Shown here: one piece after another, positions 1 to 9,166 of the stretch | Position numbering within the stretch: the first letter of the stretch is position 1 | Layout: each line of letters starts with the position of its first letter | Assembly: GCF_004299445.1 (NCBI RefSeq) | Contig: NZ_SCTC01000037.1 | Span: 1 to 64,000, forward strand | DNA length: 64,000 bases | From: Phenylobacterium sp. | Lineage (GTDB): Bacteria > Pseudomonadota > Alphaproteobacteria > Caulobacterales > Caulobacteraceae | Direction of reading: 5' to 3' | Position numbers and translations under genes: made by a program | Notes under the pieces: model-generated | Told to the model about the DNA's origin: nothing | The model's input: the letters and a program-made list of their open reading frames with translations, nothing else | Databases searched by the model: none

Positions 1-1680
1 CGGCGCATCGCGGTTCGGGCCCGGCTCGCGGCGCGGGAATCCCGGCGTCTGGTTGGTCGAGGTCGAGACCTTGTATTCGCGCACGCCGAGGTCGGGGTTC
101 TTGCGCCAGTCCAGGTCGGCGGTGCCGCTGGCGCGCAGTTCGAAGGCGTCGTTCTGGGCGTCGTCCTGCCAGTCGATCTTCTCCAGCTCGACCCAGCTCA
201 TCCCCGCCGACATCTGCTGGCGGAACGCGCGTTCCAGATCGGTGCGGGTGTTCGTCGCGACGGCCTGGCGCATGGCGTTGGCCGCGTCGCCCGTCAGGCG
301 CGTGCTCATCGACACGCCCGCCCGCTCGTCCAGCCCCTTCGTGGCGTCGAAACGCAGCCGGGCTTCGATCATCGGGGCGTCCAGCGGCGGCTGGACGATG
401 GCCTCTAGGTCGGCGCCGGCGCTGCGGATCGGCAGGGCCCAGCGGTGAGGCGGGGGCTTCAGGGCGTCCAGCCCGCTGCGGTCGCCGGTGCGGGTGCCGT
501 CCAGCCAGTAGACCTTGCCGCCGACGGTGGCGCGGACGATCACGTGGTTGAACGCCGCCAGCGAGGGCAGCCGCCCGTCCATCCCGTCGCCGAACCCCAG
601 GCTGACCAGGGCGGGCTCGGCCTCGACGCCCAGCTCCTTCAGGATCGCCAGCAGCAGCACCGTCTTGCCCTTGCAGTCGCCGAACTTGCGCCGCCACGTC
701 TCGTCCGCCGGGGCGGGCACATAGCCGCCGTCGCCGATGCCGATGAAAAAGTAGCGGGTCTTGTCCTCGACCAGCTTCAGCGCCTCGAAGGCGCGCACCT
801 TGGGATCGGCGCTCTTCTGGGCGATGGCGGCGATCTCGGCGCGCAGGTCCGAGGCCGGGTCGATGGTCGCGGCCCGCGCATACAAGGGCGCCATGATCTG
901 GGAAATCTCATTCCAGCTCGCGAAGCTGGACGCCTCCAACGTGCCCAGCCGGCGATAGCGCTGGGGGGCGCCCACAGGCGGCTTCGGCGCCTGGATGTTG
1001 GTCGCGTCCAGCTCCAGGAACGTCCAGCCGTCGGCTTCGGTCTTCTTTGGCTCGCCGAAGCCTTCGGTGGTCCGGTAACGGACCGGCGTGCCCGTCGGCC
1101 ACGACAGGCGCGCACGATAGCGGCTCGCCACCCCCGGGAAGGACAGGCCTTCCATGTCGTAGCTGCGGTTGCCGGCGACCGGATCGCGCCCGGCGTGGGT
1201 CCACGACGCGTCCAGAATGTCGCCCACCTGCAGGCCCTCGATCTGCTGGCTGGCGCTCATCCGCCCGTCCAGCATCGCCCGCTCCAGGTCGCGCTCGCGC
1301 CGCAGGACCAGCATCTTCTTGCCCTTGTCGAGCAGGTCGATGGTCTTGCCGTCGCGGATGATCCGCAGGGTGTGGACGGTCACCTGTTCGTCGTCGGGAT
1401 CCCAGGTGACGCTGAACGAGGTCATCGAGGGCAGCCCCTCGGCCTTCAGAATCTTGCGGACGCGGCGGTTGTAGTAGGCGTCGCCCTGCGGGGTCAGGCG
1501 GCTCTGGTTGTCGTCGAGCAGCGTCTGGACGGCTGGAGCATTGTCGGCCGGCGGCGCGGGCGGCGCCTCGGCCACCTGCACCCACTTCGGCGGCGGACCG
1601 TAGGCCGGCTTGGGCGCGGCGAGCGCGGGCGCGGCGATTACGAACGCGAGGGTCAGGGTGGTGGCGAAACGCAGCAGCAC
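1..1680 (-). CDS. Exported DUF3857 / transglutaminase-like protein (C-terminus cut off)
   Basis: The frame stays open for 560 codons from a GTG at 1678-1680 to the window edge, so the C-terminus is missing. The protein begins MLLRFATTLTLAFVIAAPA, a clear signal peptide with likely cleavage after ALA. A DUF3857-like region follows (DPDDEQVTVHTLRIIRDGK; SYDMEGLSFPGVASRYRARL) and then a transglutaminase core with the Cys motif RKFGDCKGKTVLL and the His/Asp part FNHVIVRATVGGKVYWLDGT, so the Cys-His-Asp triad appears intact. Proteins of this layout are periplasmic or envelope-associated and their substrates are unknown. The start is inferred from the signal peptide; no ATG precedes it closely. Long plus-strand frames over this gene are antisense shadows. 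Confidence 0.82.
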   Translation of the reverse strand, partial: MLLRFATTLTLAFVIAAPALAAPKPAYGPPPKWVQVAEAPPAPPADNAPAVQTLLDDNQSRLTPQGDAYYNRRVRKILKAEGLPSMTSFSVTWDPDDEQVTVHTLRIIRDGKTIDLLDKGKKMLVLRRERDLERAMLDGRMSASQQIEGLQVGDILDASWTHAGRDPVAGNRSYDMEGLSFPGVASRYRARLSWPTGTPVRYRTTEGFGEPKKTEADGWTFLELDATNIQAPKPPVGAPQRYRRLGTLEASSFASWNEISQIMAPLYARAATIDPASDLRAEIAAIAQKSADPKVRAFEALKLVEDKTRYFFIGIGDGGYVPAPADETWRRKFGDCKGKTVLLLAILKELGVEAEPALVSLGFGDGMDGRLPSLAAFNHVIVRATVGGKVYWLDGTRTGDRSGLDALKPPPHRWALPIRSAGADLEAIVQPPLDAPMIEARLRFDATKGLDERAGVSMSTRLTGDAANAMRQAVATNTRTDLERAFRQQMSAGMSWVELEKIDWQDDAQNDAFELRASGTADLDWRKNPDLGVREYKVSTSTNQTPGFPRREPGPNRDAP

Positions 1681-1782
1681 TGGCGGTCCTTCGAAGGCTT
1701 CGGCAGGACGATAGAGGTCGTACCGAGAAACGGAAGCTCCTCTCCCTCTCGTCCCGCCTCCGGCGCGCGGGGTAGAGGGGAT

Positions 1783-1818
1783 AAAGAAAAGGGCCCCCGC
1801 TCTTTCGAGCGGGAGCCC
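1783..1818 (-). terminator. Intrinsic terminator of rpsA
   Basis: Read on the minus strand, a 12-bp GC-rich stem (GGGCTCCCGCTC with GAGCGGGGGCCC, one G-T pair) with a 4-nt loop is followed by TTTTCTTT. It lies 40 nt past the rpsA stop codon. Confidence 0.85.
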
Positions 1819-1858
1819 TGATCAGGTCAGCCGAAGCTCCCCGCGGGGAACAACCCGA

Positions 1859-3568
1859 CTATTCCTTCTGGGCCTTCTCGCGGAGAGCCGCGCCCAGGAT
1901 GTCGCCCAGCGAGGCGCCGGAGTCCGACGAGCCGAACTGCTCGATGGCTTCCTTTTCCTCGGCCATTTCCAGGGCCTTCACCGACAGCGACACGCGACGC
2001 GCGGCCTTGTCGACGTTGGTCACCTGGGCGTCCAGGCGGTCGCCGACGGCGAAACGCTCGGGGCGCTGGTCGGCGCGGTCACGGCTCAGGTCCGACTTGC
2101 GGATGAACGCCGTCATCGGCGCGTCGTCCTCGCCGAACTTCACCTCGATGCCGCCCGAGGTGATCTCGGTGACGGTCGTGGTGACGGTCTGGCCCTTGCG
2201 GAAGGTGTCGCCTTGCAGCGGGTCACCCGACAGTTGCTTGATGCCGAGCGAGATGCGCTCCTTCTCGACGTCGACGTCCAGGACGCGGGCCTTCACGGAC
2301 TCGCCCTTCTGGTACTTGGCGATGGCTTCTTCGCCCGACACGGCCCAGTCCAGGTCGCTCAGGTGCACCATGCCGTCGATGTCGTTTTCCAGGCCGATGA
2401 ACAGGCCGAACTCGGTGGCGTTCTTGACCTCGCCATCGACGACCGAGCCGATCGGGTGAGCCGCCACGAAGGCTTCCCACGGATTGGCCAGGGCCTGCTT
2501 GAGGCCCAGCGAGACGCGGCGCTTGGACGGATCGACGTCCAGCACGACCACGTCGACTTCCTGCGAGGTGGAGACGATCTTGCCGGGGTGGACGTTCTTC
2601 TTGGTCCACGACATTTCCGACACGTGCACCAGGCCCTCGACGCCGGCTTCCAGCTCCACGAAGGCGCCGTAGTCGGTGATGTTGGTGATGCGGCCGGTGA
2701 ACTTCGCGCCCACCGGGTACTTGGCTTCCACGCCGTCCCACGGGTCGGACTGGAGCTGCTTCATGCCGAGCGAGATGCGCTGGGTGTCGGGGTTGATCTT
2801 GACGATCTGCACCTTGACGGTGTCGCCCACGGCCAGGACCTGGCTCGGGTGGTTGACGCGCTTCCAGCTCATGTCGGTGACGTGCAGCAGGCCGTCGATG
2901 CCGCCCAGGTCCACGAACGCACCGTAGTCGGTGATGTTCTTGACCACGCCTTCGCGGACTTCACCCTCTTGCAGCTGCGACACCAGTTCGGTGCGCTGCT
3001 CGGCGCGGGCTTCTTCCAGGATGGCGCGACGCGAGACGACGATGTTGCCGCGCGGACGGTCCATTTTCAGGATGGCGAAGGGCTGTTCGCGACCCATCAG
3101 CGGGCCGACGTCGCGCACCGGGCGAATGTCGACCTGCGAACCGGGCAGGAACGCCGAGGCGCCGCCCAGATCGACGGTGAAGCCGCCCTTCACGCGGCCG
3201 ACGATGACGCCCATCACCGGCTCGTTCTTGGCGTAGACTTCTTCCAGGCGGGTCCAGGCTTCCTCGCGGCGGGCCTTTTCACGGCTGATGACGGCCTCGC
3301 CCATCGCGTTCTCGACGCGCTCCAGGAACACCTCGACGGTGTCGCCCACCTTCAGCGGCGGCTTGTCTTCGCCCGGCGCCGAGAATTCCTTCAGCGACAC
3401 GCGGCCTTCGGTCTTCAGACCGACGTCGACGATGGCGAAGTCCTTCTCGATGGCCACGACCTTGCCGTGGACCACTTGGCCTTCCATGAAGTCGCGCCCG
3501 CCGAGGGACTCGTCGAGCAGCGCGGCGAAATCGTCGCGCGTGGGGTTCAGGCTCATATCGTCAGCCAT
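1859..3568 (-). CDS. rpsA: 30S ribosomal protein S1
   Basis: The 569-residue protein carries repeated S1 RNA-binding domains, visible as recurring motifs such as [23 protein letters not shown] and [24 protein letters not shown]. Ribosomal S1 binds mRNA and helps the 30S subunit start translation. The length matches the six-domain proteobacterial form. I chose the ATG at 3568 ([18 protein letters not shown]); the frame continues 29 codons upstream, but that segment is Arg/Gly-rich and unlike the family. The order aroA-cmk-rpsA is typical of proteobacteria. Here 177 nt separate cmk from rpsA, and rpsA ends at its own terminator. Confidence 0.97.
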   Translation of the reverse strand: MADDMSLNPTRDDFAALLDESLGGRDFMEGQVVHGKVVAIEKDFAIVDVGLKTEGRVSLKEFSAPGEDKPPLKVGDTVEVFLERVENAMGEAVISREKARREEAWTRLEEVYAKNEPVMGVIVGRVKGGFTVDLGGASAFLPGSQVDIRPVRDVGPLMGREQPFAILKMDRPRGNIVVSRRAILEEARAEQRTELVSQLQEGEVREGVVKNITDYGAFVDLGGIDGLLHVTDMSWKRVNHPSQVLAVGDTVKVQIVKINPDTQRISLGMKQLQSDPWDGVEAKYPVGAKFTGRITNITDYGAFVELEAGVEGLVHVSEMSWTKKNVHPGKIVSTSQEVDVVVLDVDPSKRRVSLGLKQALANPWEAFVAAHPIGSVVDGEVKNATEFGLFIGLENDIDGMVHLSDLDWAVSGEEAIAKYQKGESVKARVLDVDVEKERISLGIKQLSGDPLQGDTFRKGQTVTTTVTEITSGGIEVKFGEDDAPMTAFIRKSDLSRDRADQRPERFAVGDRLDAQVTNVDKAARRVSLSVKALEMAEEKEAIEQFGSSDSGASLGDILGAALREKAQKE

Positions 3569-3745
3569 ATTGTCTTTCGTCTTCGAATGACCACGGCCCC
3601 CGCGCATCCCGAGGGATGACGGACGGAGTCCCGCTGGTCGGGTTAAGGGTTGCAACCGAAGGCGCAGTCGGCTTCCCGGAGGAAGGGCCCACGCGGTGAG
3701 ATTTGCCCGCAGCGACCGAGGGAAAGGCGCGGTTGGATTTGCGGG

Positions 3746-4402
3746 CTAGGTCGTCTCTTGCGAGCCTTCCCAGCGCGCGCGCGCTGCCTCGACGATGCGG
3801 CGGGCTGCATCGGCGGCCTGCTCTATAGTCATTTCGGTCGTATCGAGCAACTGGGCGTCCGGCGCGGCCACCATCGGGGCGGCGTCGCGGGCGCCGTCGC
3901 GGGCGTCGCGCTTGCGGATATCGGCCAGCACGTCGTCGTAGCCGACGTCCTCGCCCTGGCCCTTGAGCTGTTTCCAGCGGCGCTCGGCGCGCACCTCCGG
4001 CGTGGCGGTGACGTACAGCTTGGCGGGCGCCTGCGGACAGATCACCGTGCCGATGTCACGCCCGTCCAGAACGGCGCCGCCCGGCTGGCCGGCGAAGGTG
4101 TGCTGGAAGTCGAGCAGGGCCGCCCGCACGGGATGGTGGATCGCCACCCGGCTGGCCAATTCGCCCGCCGCACGGGTCCTGAGCGCCGGATCGTCCAACT
4201 GCCCGGCGGTCAGGGTGGCCGCGATCGCGCCCGCCGCCCGCGGGTCGTCCGGGTCTGCCCCGGCCCGTTCCGTCAGCACGCCCACGCCCCGGTATAGGAG
4301 CCCGGTGTCCAGCACCGGCAGCCCGAACATGGCCCCCAGCCGCGTCGCGATCGTCCCCTTCCCGGACGCCGCAGGCCCATCGACGGCAATGACGAAGGCC
4401 AT
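3746..4402 (-). CDS. cmk: Cytidylate kinase
   Basis: The 218-residue protein is CMP/dCMP kinase, which phosphorylates CMP and dCMP with ATP in pyrimidine nucleotide recycling. The P-loop GPAASGKGT is at residues 9-17. DTGLLYRGVGVL and LDGRDIGTVICPQAPAKLYVTA match the CMP-binding and core motifs of the family. The ATG overlaps the TGA of aroA by one nucleotide (TGATG), so the two are almost certainly translationally coupled. Confidence 0.96.
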   Translation of the reverse strand: MAFVIAVDGPAASGKGTIATRLGAMFGLPVLDTGLLYRGVGVLTERAGADPDDPRAAGAIAATLTAGQLDDPALRTRAAGELASRVAIHHPVRAALLDFQHTFAGQPGGAVLDGRDIGTVICPQAPAKLYVTATPEVRAERRWKQLKGQGEDVGYDDVLADIRKRDARDGARDAAPMVAAPDAQLLDTTEMTIEQAADAARRIVEAARARWEGSQETT

Positions 4403-5754
4403 CAGGCGTCGACCGCTTCGCCGATCTCCGCACCCAGCCCGCGCATCATCGCGACGAAGCCCGGGAAGCTGGTGGCGATCATGCCGGGTTCGTCGACGCT
4501 GACGGGCGCCTCGGCGGCCATCCCCAGGATCAGGTGGCTCATGGCGATGCGGTGGTCGCCGTGGGTGGTGACGCCCGCCCCGCCGGCCACCAGGTGGTTG
4601 CCGCGCTTGGCGCCCACGACGGTCAGGGTCTCGGGCTCCTCCTCGACGCCGATGCCGCAGGCCGCGAGCCCCGCCGCCATCAGGGCGATGCGGTCGCTTT
4701 CCTTCACCCGCATCTCGCCGATTCCGCGCATCACGGTCCTGCCGCTGGCGAAAGCGGCGGCCACGGCCAGGATCGGATACTCGTCGATCATCGACGGCGC
4801 GCGCTCGGGCGGCACCTCGACGCCCTCGAGTTCGGAATGCCGCGCGGTGACGTCAGCCACCGTCTCGCCGCCCTCGTCGCGGACATTGGTCACCGAGATG
4901 TCGGCGCCCATGTCGCCCAGCGTCTCCAGCAGGCCGATGCGCAGCGGGTTCAGCAGCATCCCCTGCACGGTGACCTCCGACCCCGGCGTGACCAGGGCGG
5001 CCACCAGCGGGAACGCGGCCGAGGACGGGTCGCCCGGCACATGAATCTTCGTCCCGCGCAGCGTCTGGCCGCCCGGCAGGATCACGTGGCGCCCGGCGCC
5101 GAGCTCACGCACCTCGATCTCGGCGCCGAAGCCCCGCAGCATCCGCTCGGTGTGGTCGCGAGTGGCCTCGGGCTCGATCACCTCGGCGCCGCCCTCGGCA
5201 TGCAGGCCCGCCAGCAGCACCGCCGACTTCACCTGCGCCGACGGCTCGGGCAGCGTGTAGGCGATCTTCCGCAGGTTTCCGCCCTTCAGCGTCAGCGGCA
5301 GGCGCCCGCCCTGGCGGCAGATCCATGTGGCGCCCATCTGGCCCAGCGGCTTCAGCACGCGGTTCATCGGCCGCCCGCGCAGAGACTGGTCGCCCGTGAA
5401 CGTGACGGCCATGTCGAACCCGGCCGCCGCCCCCATGATCAGCCGCACACCGGTGCCGGCGTTGCCGCAGTCGACCACGTCGGCCGGCTCGGAGAAGCCG
5501 CCCCGGCCCTCGACGCGCCACTTGCCCCCGCCGTGCTCAGAACTTCCCAGCCGTTCCACGCCCGCGCCGAACGCGGCCATGGCCGCGGCCGTCCGCTTGA
5601 CGTCGTCGCCTTCGAGCAGGCCCTCGATCTCGGTCACGCCGCTGGCCAGGGCGCCCAGGATGAGCGCGCGATGGCTGATGGATTTGTCCCCCGGAGCCCG
5701 CACGACGCCCTTCAGGGGGCCTGCGCGCCTGGCGGTCAGGTTCGCCGCCGTCAT
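4402..5754 (-). CDS. aroA: 3-phosphoshikimate 1-carboxyvinyltransferase (EPSP synthase)
   Basis: The 450-residue enzyme makes EPSP from shikimate-3-phosphate and phosphoenolpyruvate in the shikimate pathway. PGDKSISHR (residues 21-29) holds the conserved Lys/Ser. [12 protein letters not shown] (97-108), [18 protein letters not shown] and TRDHTERML are family motifs. The sequence resembles the Agrobacterium CP4 branch as I remember it, but residue 100 is Gly where CP4 has the Ala linked to glyphosate tolerance, so the enzyme is predicted to be sensitive (inference). The ATG at 5754 ([16 protein letters not shown]) is preferred over an upstream extension reaching into the divergent promoter. 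It is the first gene of the aroA-cmk unit and diverges from the TIGR02300 gene. Confidence 0.96.
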   Translation of the reverse strand: MTAANLTARRAGPLKGVVRAPGDKSISHRALILGALASGVTEIEGLLEGDDVKRTAAAMAAFGAGVERLGSSEHGGGKWRVEGRGGFSEPADVVDCGNAGTGVRLIMGAAAGFDMAVTFTGDQSLRGRPMNRVLKPLGQMGATWICRQGGRLPLTLKGGNLRKIAYTLPEPSAQVKSAVLLAGLHAEGGAEVIEPEATRDHTERMLRGFGAEIEVRELGAGRHVILPGGQTLRGTKIHVPGDPSSAAFPLVAALVTPGSEVTVQGMLLNPLRIGLLETLGDMGADISVTNVRDEGGETVADVTARHSELEGVEVPPERAPSMIDEYPILAVAAAFASGRTVMRGIGEMRVKESDRIALMAAGLAACGIGVEEEPETLTVVGAKRGNHLVAGGAGVTTHGDHRIAMSHLILGMAAEAPVSVDEPGMIATSFPGFVAMMRGLGAEIGEAVDA

Positions 5755-5875
5755 GTCTCGAAACGCGCCTCCGGATGCGGGGTGGAATGTCGGGGGCGAT
5801 TGCTTTGACAGCCGGCCCCCTCCGTGGCAAGGGACGCCGCCTCCGCGGAATTTCAATATTAGAGGGTCGCCGCCT

Positions 5876-6337
5876 TTGGCAAATCCCGAACTGGGCACCA
5901 AGCAAATCTGCCCGAACTGCCAGGCCAAGTTCTACGATCTGGGCAAACGTCCCGCGCACTGTCCGAAGTGCGCGCACGAGTTCGATCCTGACGAAGCCGT
6001 CCGCAACCGCCGTGTCCGTGCGCGCACCATCGTGCCCGACGACGACCAGGTCGAAGATCAGGTCGCCGACAAGGACGCCGACGAGGACGAAGAAGAGGAC
6101 GAGGCCGTCACGCCGGAACTGGACGAAGTGGTCGACGAACCGCCGCTCGTCACCGACGACGACGACACGGTGGACGAACCGGGCGCCGGCGCGGTCTCGG
6201 AAGACCTCGGCGAGTTCACCGACGACGACGCCGAAGCCGAGGACGACGACGTCCCGTTCCTTGAGGACGAGGACGAAGACGACTTCGACGACTCGGAAAT
6301 CGAAGGCCTTCCGGGCGAGGGCGACGAGGACCGCTAA
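5876..6337 (+). CDS. TIGR02300 family protein (FYDLN acidic protein)
   Basis: The 153-residue protein starts at a TTG with a GAGGG ribosome-binding site upstream. The N-terminus, about 40 residues, contains the family hallmark [15 protein letters not shown] and two CxxC pairs (CPNC, CPKC), a likely zinc ribbon. The rest is extremely acidic, mostly Asp and Glu, and is probably disordered. The family is common in alphaproteobacteria and its function is unknown. The zinc knuckle plus acidic tail could bind a basic protein or ribosomal partner, which is inference. It diverges from aroA across about 120 nt. Confidence 0.85.
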   Translation: MANPELGTKQICPNCQAKFYDLGKRPAHCPKCAHEFDPDEAVRNRRVRARTIVPDDDQVEDQVADKDADEDEEEDEAVTPELDEVVDEPPLVTDDDDTVDEPGAGAVSEDLGEFTDDDAEAEDDDVPFLEDEDEDDFDDSEIEGLPGEGDEDR

Positions 6338-6401
6338 TCCCCGGCTGCGCGGGTCACCAAGCCCGCGCGGACCCCGCGTCAAAAAAGCTTACAAAGTGGG
6401 C

Positions 6402-6430
6402 TTGATCGCGGGAACCGGTTTGAATAGGTT
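6402..6430 (+). promoter_or_regulatory. Candidate promoter of tRNA-Ala
   Basis: TTGATC and TAGGTT are spaced by 17 nt and lie 44 nt before the tRNA. The -10 half overlaps a small inverted repeat (GGAACC at 6411-6416, GGTTCC at 6427-6432). The match to consensus is only partial. Confidence 0.3.
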
Positions 6431-6473
6431 CCGCGCCTTCCTGGGGGCCCGCCCTTGGGAAGACCCGGACCTC

Positions 6474-6549
6474 GGGGCTATAGCTCAGTTGGTAGAGCGC
6501 TTGAATGGCATTCAAGAGGTCAGCGGTTCGACTCCGCTTAGCTCCACCA
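6474..6549 (+). tRNA. tRNA-Ala (anticodon GGC)
   Basis: The 76-nt gene folds as a full cloverleaf: acceptor arms GGGGCTA and TAGCTCC, D arm GCTC-AGTTGGTA-GAGC, anticodon stem CTTGA/TCAAG with loop ATGGCAT (anticodon GGC), T arm AGCGG-TTCGACT-CCGCT, and encoded CCA. It reads GCC and GCU alanine codons; GCC is heavily used in this genome. Confidence 0.97.
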
Positions 6550-6552
6550 TGG

Positions 6553-6586
6553 AGGCCCGCAGCTACCGCTGCGGGCCTTCTCCTTT
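6553..6586 (+). terminator. Intrinsic terminator after tRNA-Ala
   Basis: A perfect 11-bp stem (AGGCCCGCAGC / GCTGCGGGCCT, 4-nt loop) is followed by TCTCCTTTT. It begins 4 nt after the tRNA CCA end. Confidence 0.88.
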
Positions 6587-6650
6587 TCGGCGACCCGTGC
6601 TCTCAACCCAGGCCTCGACGCGGCGCCGCTTCGCGCCCTACCAATGGGGC

Positions 6651-7217
6651 ATGCTGACGCCGGCCGCACGGACGACCGCCAATGCCGCCCGGATCGCCGT
6701 GGCGGGGCTGGCCCTGCTCGCGCTCTCGGCCTGCTCGCGCCCCGACTGGACCAACCCCGAGACGTCCAAGGCCCCGCGCGCCCTGCCGCCGAACCCCAAG
6801 AAGGCGCTGCCGGGCGACGACGGGCCGGCGCCGCCCGTCCCTGCCTGGGCGGCGCCGTTGATGGGCAAGCCGCTGCGCGCGGTCTTCCCCGCGGACGGCG
6901 TCTGCATGGGCAATACCGATCGCGTGATCCGCGTTCACCGCGGCCAGCCGCCCGGCGCCGTCATCGTGGGCTGGGCCTGGGAGTATGCCGCCAAGGCGCC
7001 TGTGCCGCGCGTGGTCCTCGTGGACGCGTCGGACATCATCGTGGGCGTCGGCGAGACGGGCCAGAGCCGCCCCGACGTGCCGAACGTCGTCCCGGCCGTC
7101 ACCTCGCCCACGACCGGCTGGGAGGGGATCGCCTACGCGCTCACGGGCCACGTCAGAGCCTTCGGCGTCATCGACAACGGCCGGGCGGTCTGCGCGCTGG
7201 GCGCCGTGGAGCTCTAG
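6651..7217 (+). CDS. Putative lipoprotein, function unknown
   Basis: The 188-residue protein has a lipoprotein signal (LALLALSAC, lipidated Cys28) followed by a Pro/Lys/Asp-rich linker. The mature part contains GKPLRAVFPADGVCMGNTD and ends with RAVCALGAVEL. Two mature Cys residues could form a disulfide. I do not recognise the family. The stop codon lies 2 nt before the next start, so it is probably the first gene of the plus-strand envelope cluster that runs to gtrA. The ATG at 6651 gives the best-formed signal peptide. Confidence 0.75.
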   Translation: MLTPAARTTANAARIAVAGLALLALSACSRPDWTNPETSKAPRALPPNPKKALPGDDGPAPPVPAWAAPLMGKPLRAVFPADGVCMGNTDRVIRVHRGQPPGAVIVGWAWEYAAKAPVPRVVLVDASDIIVGVGETGQSRPDVPNVVPAVTSPTTGWEGIAYALTGHVRAFGVIDNGRAVCALGAVEL

Positions 7218-7219
7218 CC

Positions 7220-8578
7220 ATGGCGCGCCCTCCATCTTCCCTGGCCACACAACTGGGCGAACCCGGCTGGCTGGCCTCGCTGCTGTTCGCCGCCGTCGCC
7301 ACCGCCCTGGTATGTTACCCTGCGTGGCCGGGCTTCATGTCGTACGACAGCCTCTTCGCCTACCAACAGGCCCGCTACGGCGTGCAGACCATGCTGTGGC
7401 CGCCGTTGCACACCTACATGTTCCAGGTCAGCGAGCGGCTGGGCGCCTCCACCTGGGGCGTCTTTGTGTTCCAGACCGCCACGCTCTTCGCATCGGCCGC
7501 GGTGGTGCTGCACCTCTTCGTGCGCAACCGCGCCGTCGCCTTCCTGCTCTGCGTCGCGTTCGCCGCCGTGATCGCCCTGTCGCCGGCGGTGCTGGGCCCC
7601 ATGCTGGCCCACTGGCGCGACGTGCCGACCGCAAGCTTCGCGTTACTGGGCCTGGCGCTGTGGCTGCTGGCGGCGCGCTATGGACAGCCGCTGCTGCTGG
7701 CGCCGGCGATCCTGGCGTTCGGGTGTGCGGTGGCGCTGCGCTACAACGCCTTCGTCCTGGTGGCCTGCCTGCTGGCGCTGATGGTCTGGTCGCCGCTGCT
7801 GGGACGACCCACCCGCTTTGCCCGTCCCTTCGTCGTGGTCTGCGTCGTCGGCGCCCTGGGCCTGGCCTGGGCCTCGACCCAATGGCGGCTGCCCGACCTG
7901 TTGCGGATGCCGGCGCCGGCCAGCCTGGGCGGCACCCAGCAGTTCGACCTTATCGGCATCTCGGCGTGCGCCGACAGGAACTACCTGCCCCCGGGCATCG
8001 CGCCGCCGGGAACCAGCGCCTATCACCTGCGCAAGGCCTACGATCCGCGCCACCTGCACATGACGCTGGCCAAGCGGCCCGGCGTGCCCGCGCTGCTCGA
8101 GGGCGAGGCCGGCGGACAGGTCCAGCGCGCATGGCTGCCGGTGATCCTGAAGGAGCCGGTTTGCTACCTCTCGCACCGCACGGCAGTGTTCGTCGAACAG
8201 ATGGGAATGGCCAAGGATGGGGTGTTCTATCCCACCCACGCCGGGATCGACGCCAACAGCTTCGGCTTGACGCTCGCCCACCCCGAGCTCTCGGCCCAGG
8301 TCGTGCATCGCATCCTCGAGTCCCAACCGTCCCTGTGGACCCGGCCGTTCTGGCTGTACGTCCTGGCCCTGGTGCTGGGCGGGATGGCGGCCCTGCGCGA
8401 GCGCGCGTACGCGCCGTTGCTGCTGGCCATGCTGGCGGGGGTCTTCGCCTATCCGGCGCTGCTGTTCGTCGCCAGTCCCGCGGCCGATGCGCGCTACATC
8501 TTCCCTTCCAACGTGCTGGGCGCCCTGGTGGCCCTGGCCTCGCTGGGACTGCTGATCGCGCGACCGGGCCGACGATGA
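7220..8578 (+). CDS. Polytopic membrane protein, possibly GT-C type glycosyltransferase
   Basis: The 452-residue protein has about nine or ten hydrophobic segments, e.g. LASLLFAAVATALVCYP near the N-terminus and PLLLAMLAGVFAYPALLFVA near the C-terminus. A hydrophilic stretch of about 130 residues, probably periplasmic, lies between them. The early loop YDSLFAYQQARYGVQTMLWPPLH and the HWRDVPT motif recall membrane-embedded GT-C transferases that use polyprenyl-phosphate sugars. This is only suggested by topology and by the GtrA/GtrB-like neighbours. It starts 2 nt after the upstream lipoprotein gene. A PilO-like or transporter role cannot be excluded. Confidence 0.7.
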   Translation: MARPPSSLATQLGEPGWLASLLFAAVATALVCYPAWPGFMSYDSLFAYQQARYGVQTMLWPPLHTYMFQVSERLGASTWGVFVFQTATLFASAAVVLHLFVRNRAVAFLLCVAFAAVIALSPAVLGPMLAHWRDVPTASFALLGLALWLLAARYGQPLLLAPAILAFGCAVALRYNAFVLVACLLALMVWSPLLGRPTRFARPFVVVCVVGALGLAWASTQWRLPDLLRMPAPASLGGTQQFDLIGISACADRNYLPPGIAPPGTSAYHLRKAYDPRHLHMTLAKRPGVPALLEGEAGGQVQRAWLPVILKEPVCYLSHRTAVFVEQMGMAKDGVFYPTHAGIDANSFGLTLAHPELSAQVVHRILESQPSLWTRPFWLYVLALVLGGMAALRERAYAPLLLAMLAGVFAYPALLFVASPAADARYIFPSNVLGALVALASLGLLIARPGRR

Positions 8579-8644
8579 CGCCCGCGGCCTTCTCCGCGCC
8601 CAGCGGTTGTGGCAATCAGCCCTCCTGACCGGGAGATCCGACCC

Positions 8645-9166
8645 TTGAAATCCGTTACGACGCCGCTCGCCGTCCTGGCCTGCCTCTCGCTCGCCGCCTG
8701 CGACCAGCCCAAGCCCCGACCGGCCGAGCCCGCGACGGCGGCGCCCGCCACGGCCGCGCCCGCCGCTCCGGCCGCCGCCTCGGCGAACCTGTCCAAGCGC
8801 GCCGAGATGGCCGGCTTCTCGCTGGACGTCATCAACGACGCCAAGGACCCGGTGAACACGCCCGCCAGGATCAGCGCGTCGGGGCCCGTCACCCTGACCG
8901 GCTTCGGCTTCGATCCCGTGGCCAAGGCGCCCGGCGCGGCGGTCGATATCGTGATCGATGGCGTGGCCTATCCCACCAGCTATGGCCATCAGCGCAAGGA
9001 CGTGGCCGACTACTTCAAGACCCCGGCGCTCGAGAACACGGGCTTCACGGTCACCCTGCCCGCCGGCGTCATCAAGCCAGGGCCGCACCAGGCCGTCGTG
9101 CGGGTCGTGTCCGCCGACAAGACGGGCGTCTTCGACTCGGTGACTATCGGCTTCGTCGCCCAGTGA
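8645..9166 (+). CDS. Small lipoprotein with Ala/Pro-rich linker
   Basis: The 173-residue protein starts at TTG 8645 with GGGAG in position. The signal MKSVTTPLAVLACLSLAAC places the lipidated Cys at residue 19. An Ala/Pro linker (about residues 20-48) precedes a globular domain of about 120 residues that looks beta-rich (GPVTLTGFGFDPVAKAPGAAVDIVIDG). This suggests an Ig-like or carbohydrate-associated fold, but I recognise no family. The end overlaps the following glycosyltransferase start by 4 nt (GTGA), which ties it to the envelope-glycan cluster. Confidence 0.75.
   Translation: MKSVTTPLAVLACLSLAACDQPKPRPAEPATAAPATAAPAAPAAASANLSKRAEMAGFSLDVINDAKDPVNTPARISASGPVTLTGFGFDPVAKAPGAAVDIVIDGVAYPTSYGHQRKDVADYFKTPALENTGFTVTLPAGVIKPGPHQAVVRVVSADKTGVFDSVTIGFVAQ

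Noticed and set aside
445..1821. 458-codon plus-strand frame at the left edge
   Set aside because: It lies opposite the exported transglutaminase gene, which has a signal peptide and intact catalytic motifs.
2213..3619. Long plus-strand open frame (468 codons) over rpsA
   Set aside because: It is antisense to a clear S1 gene; its His/Asp/Leu-rich composition is the mirror of high-GC coding sequence.
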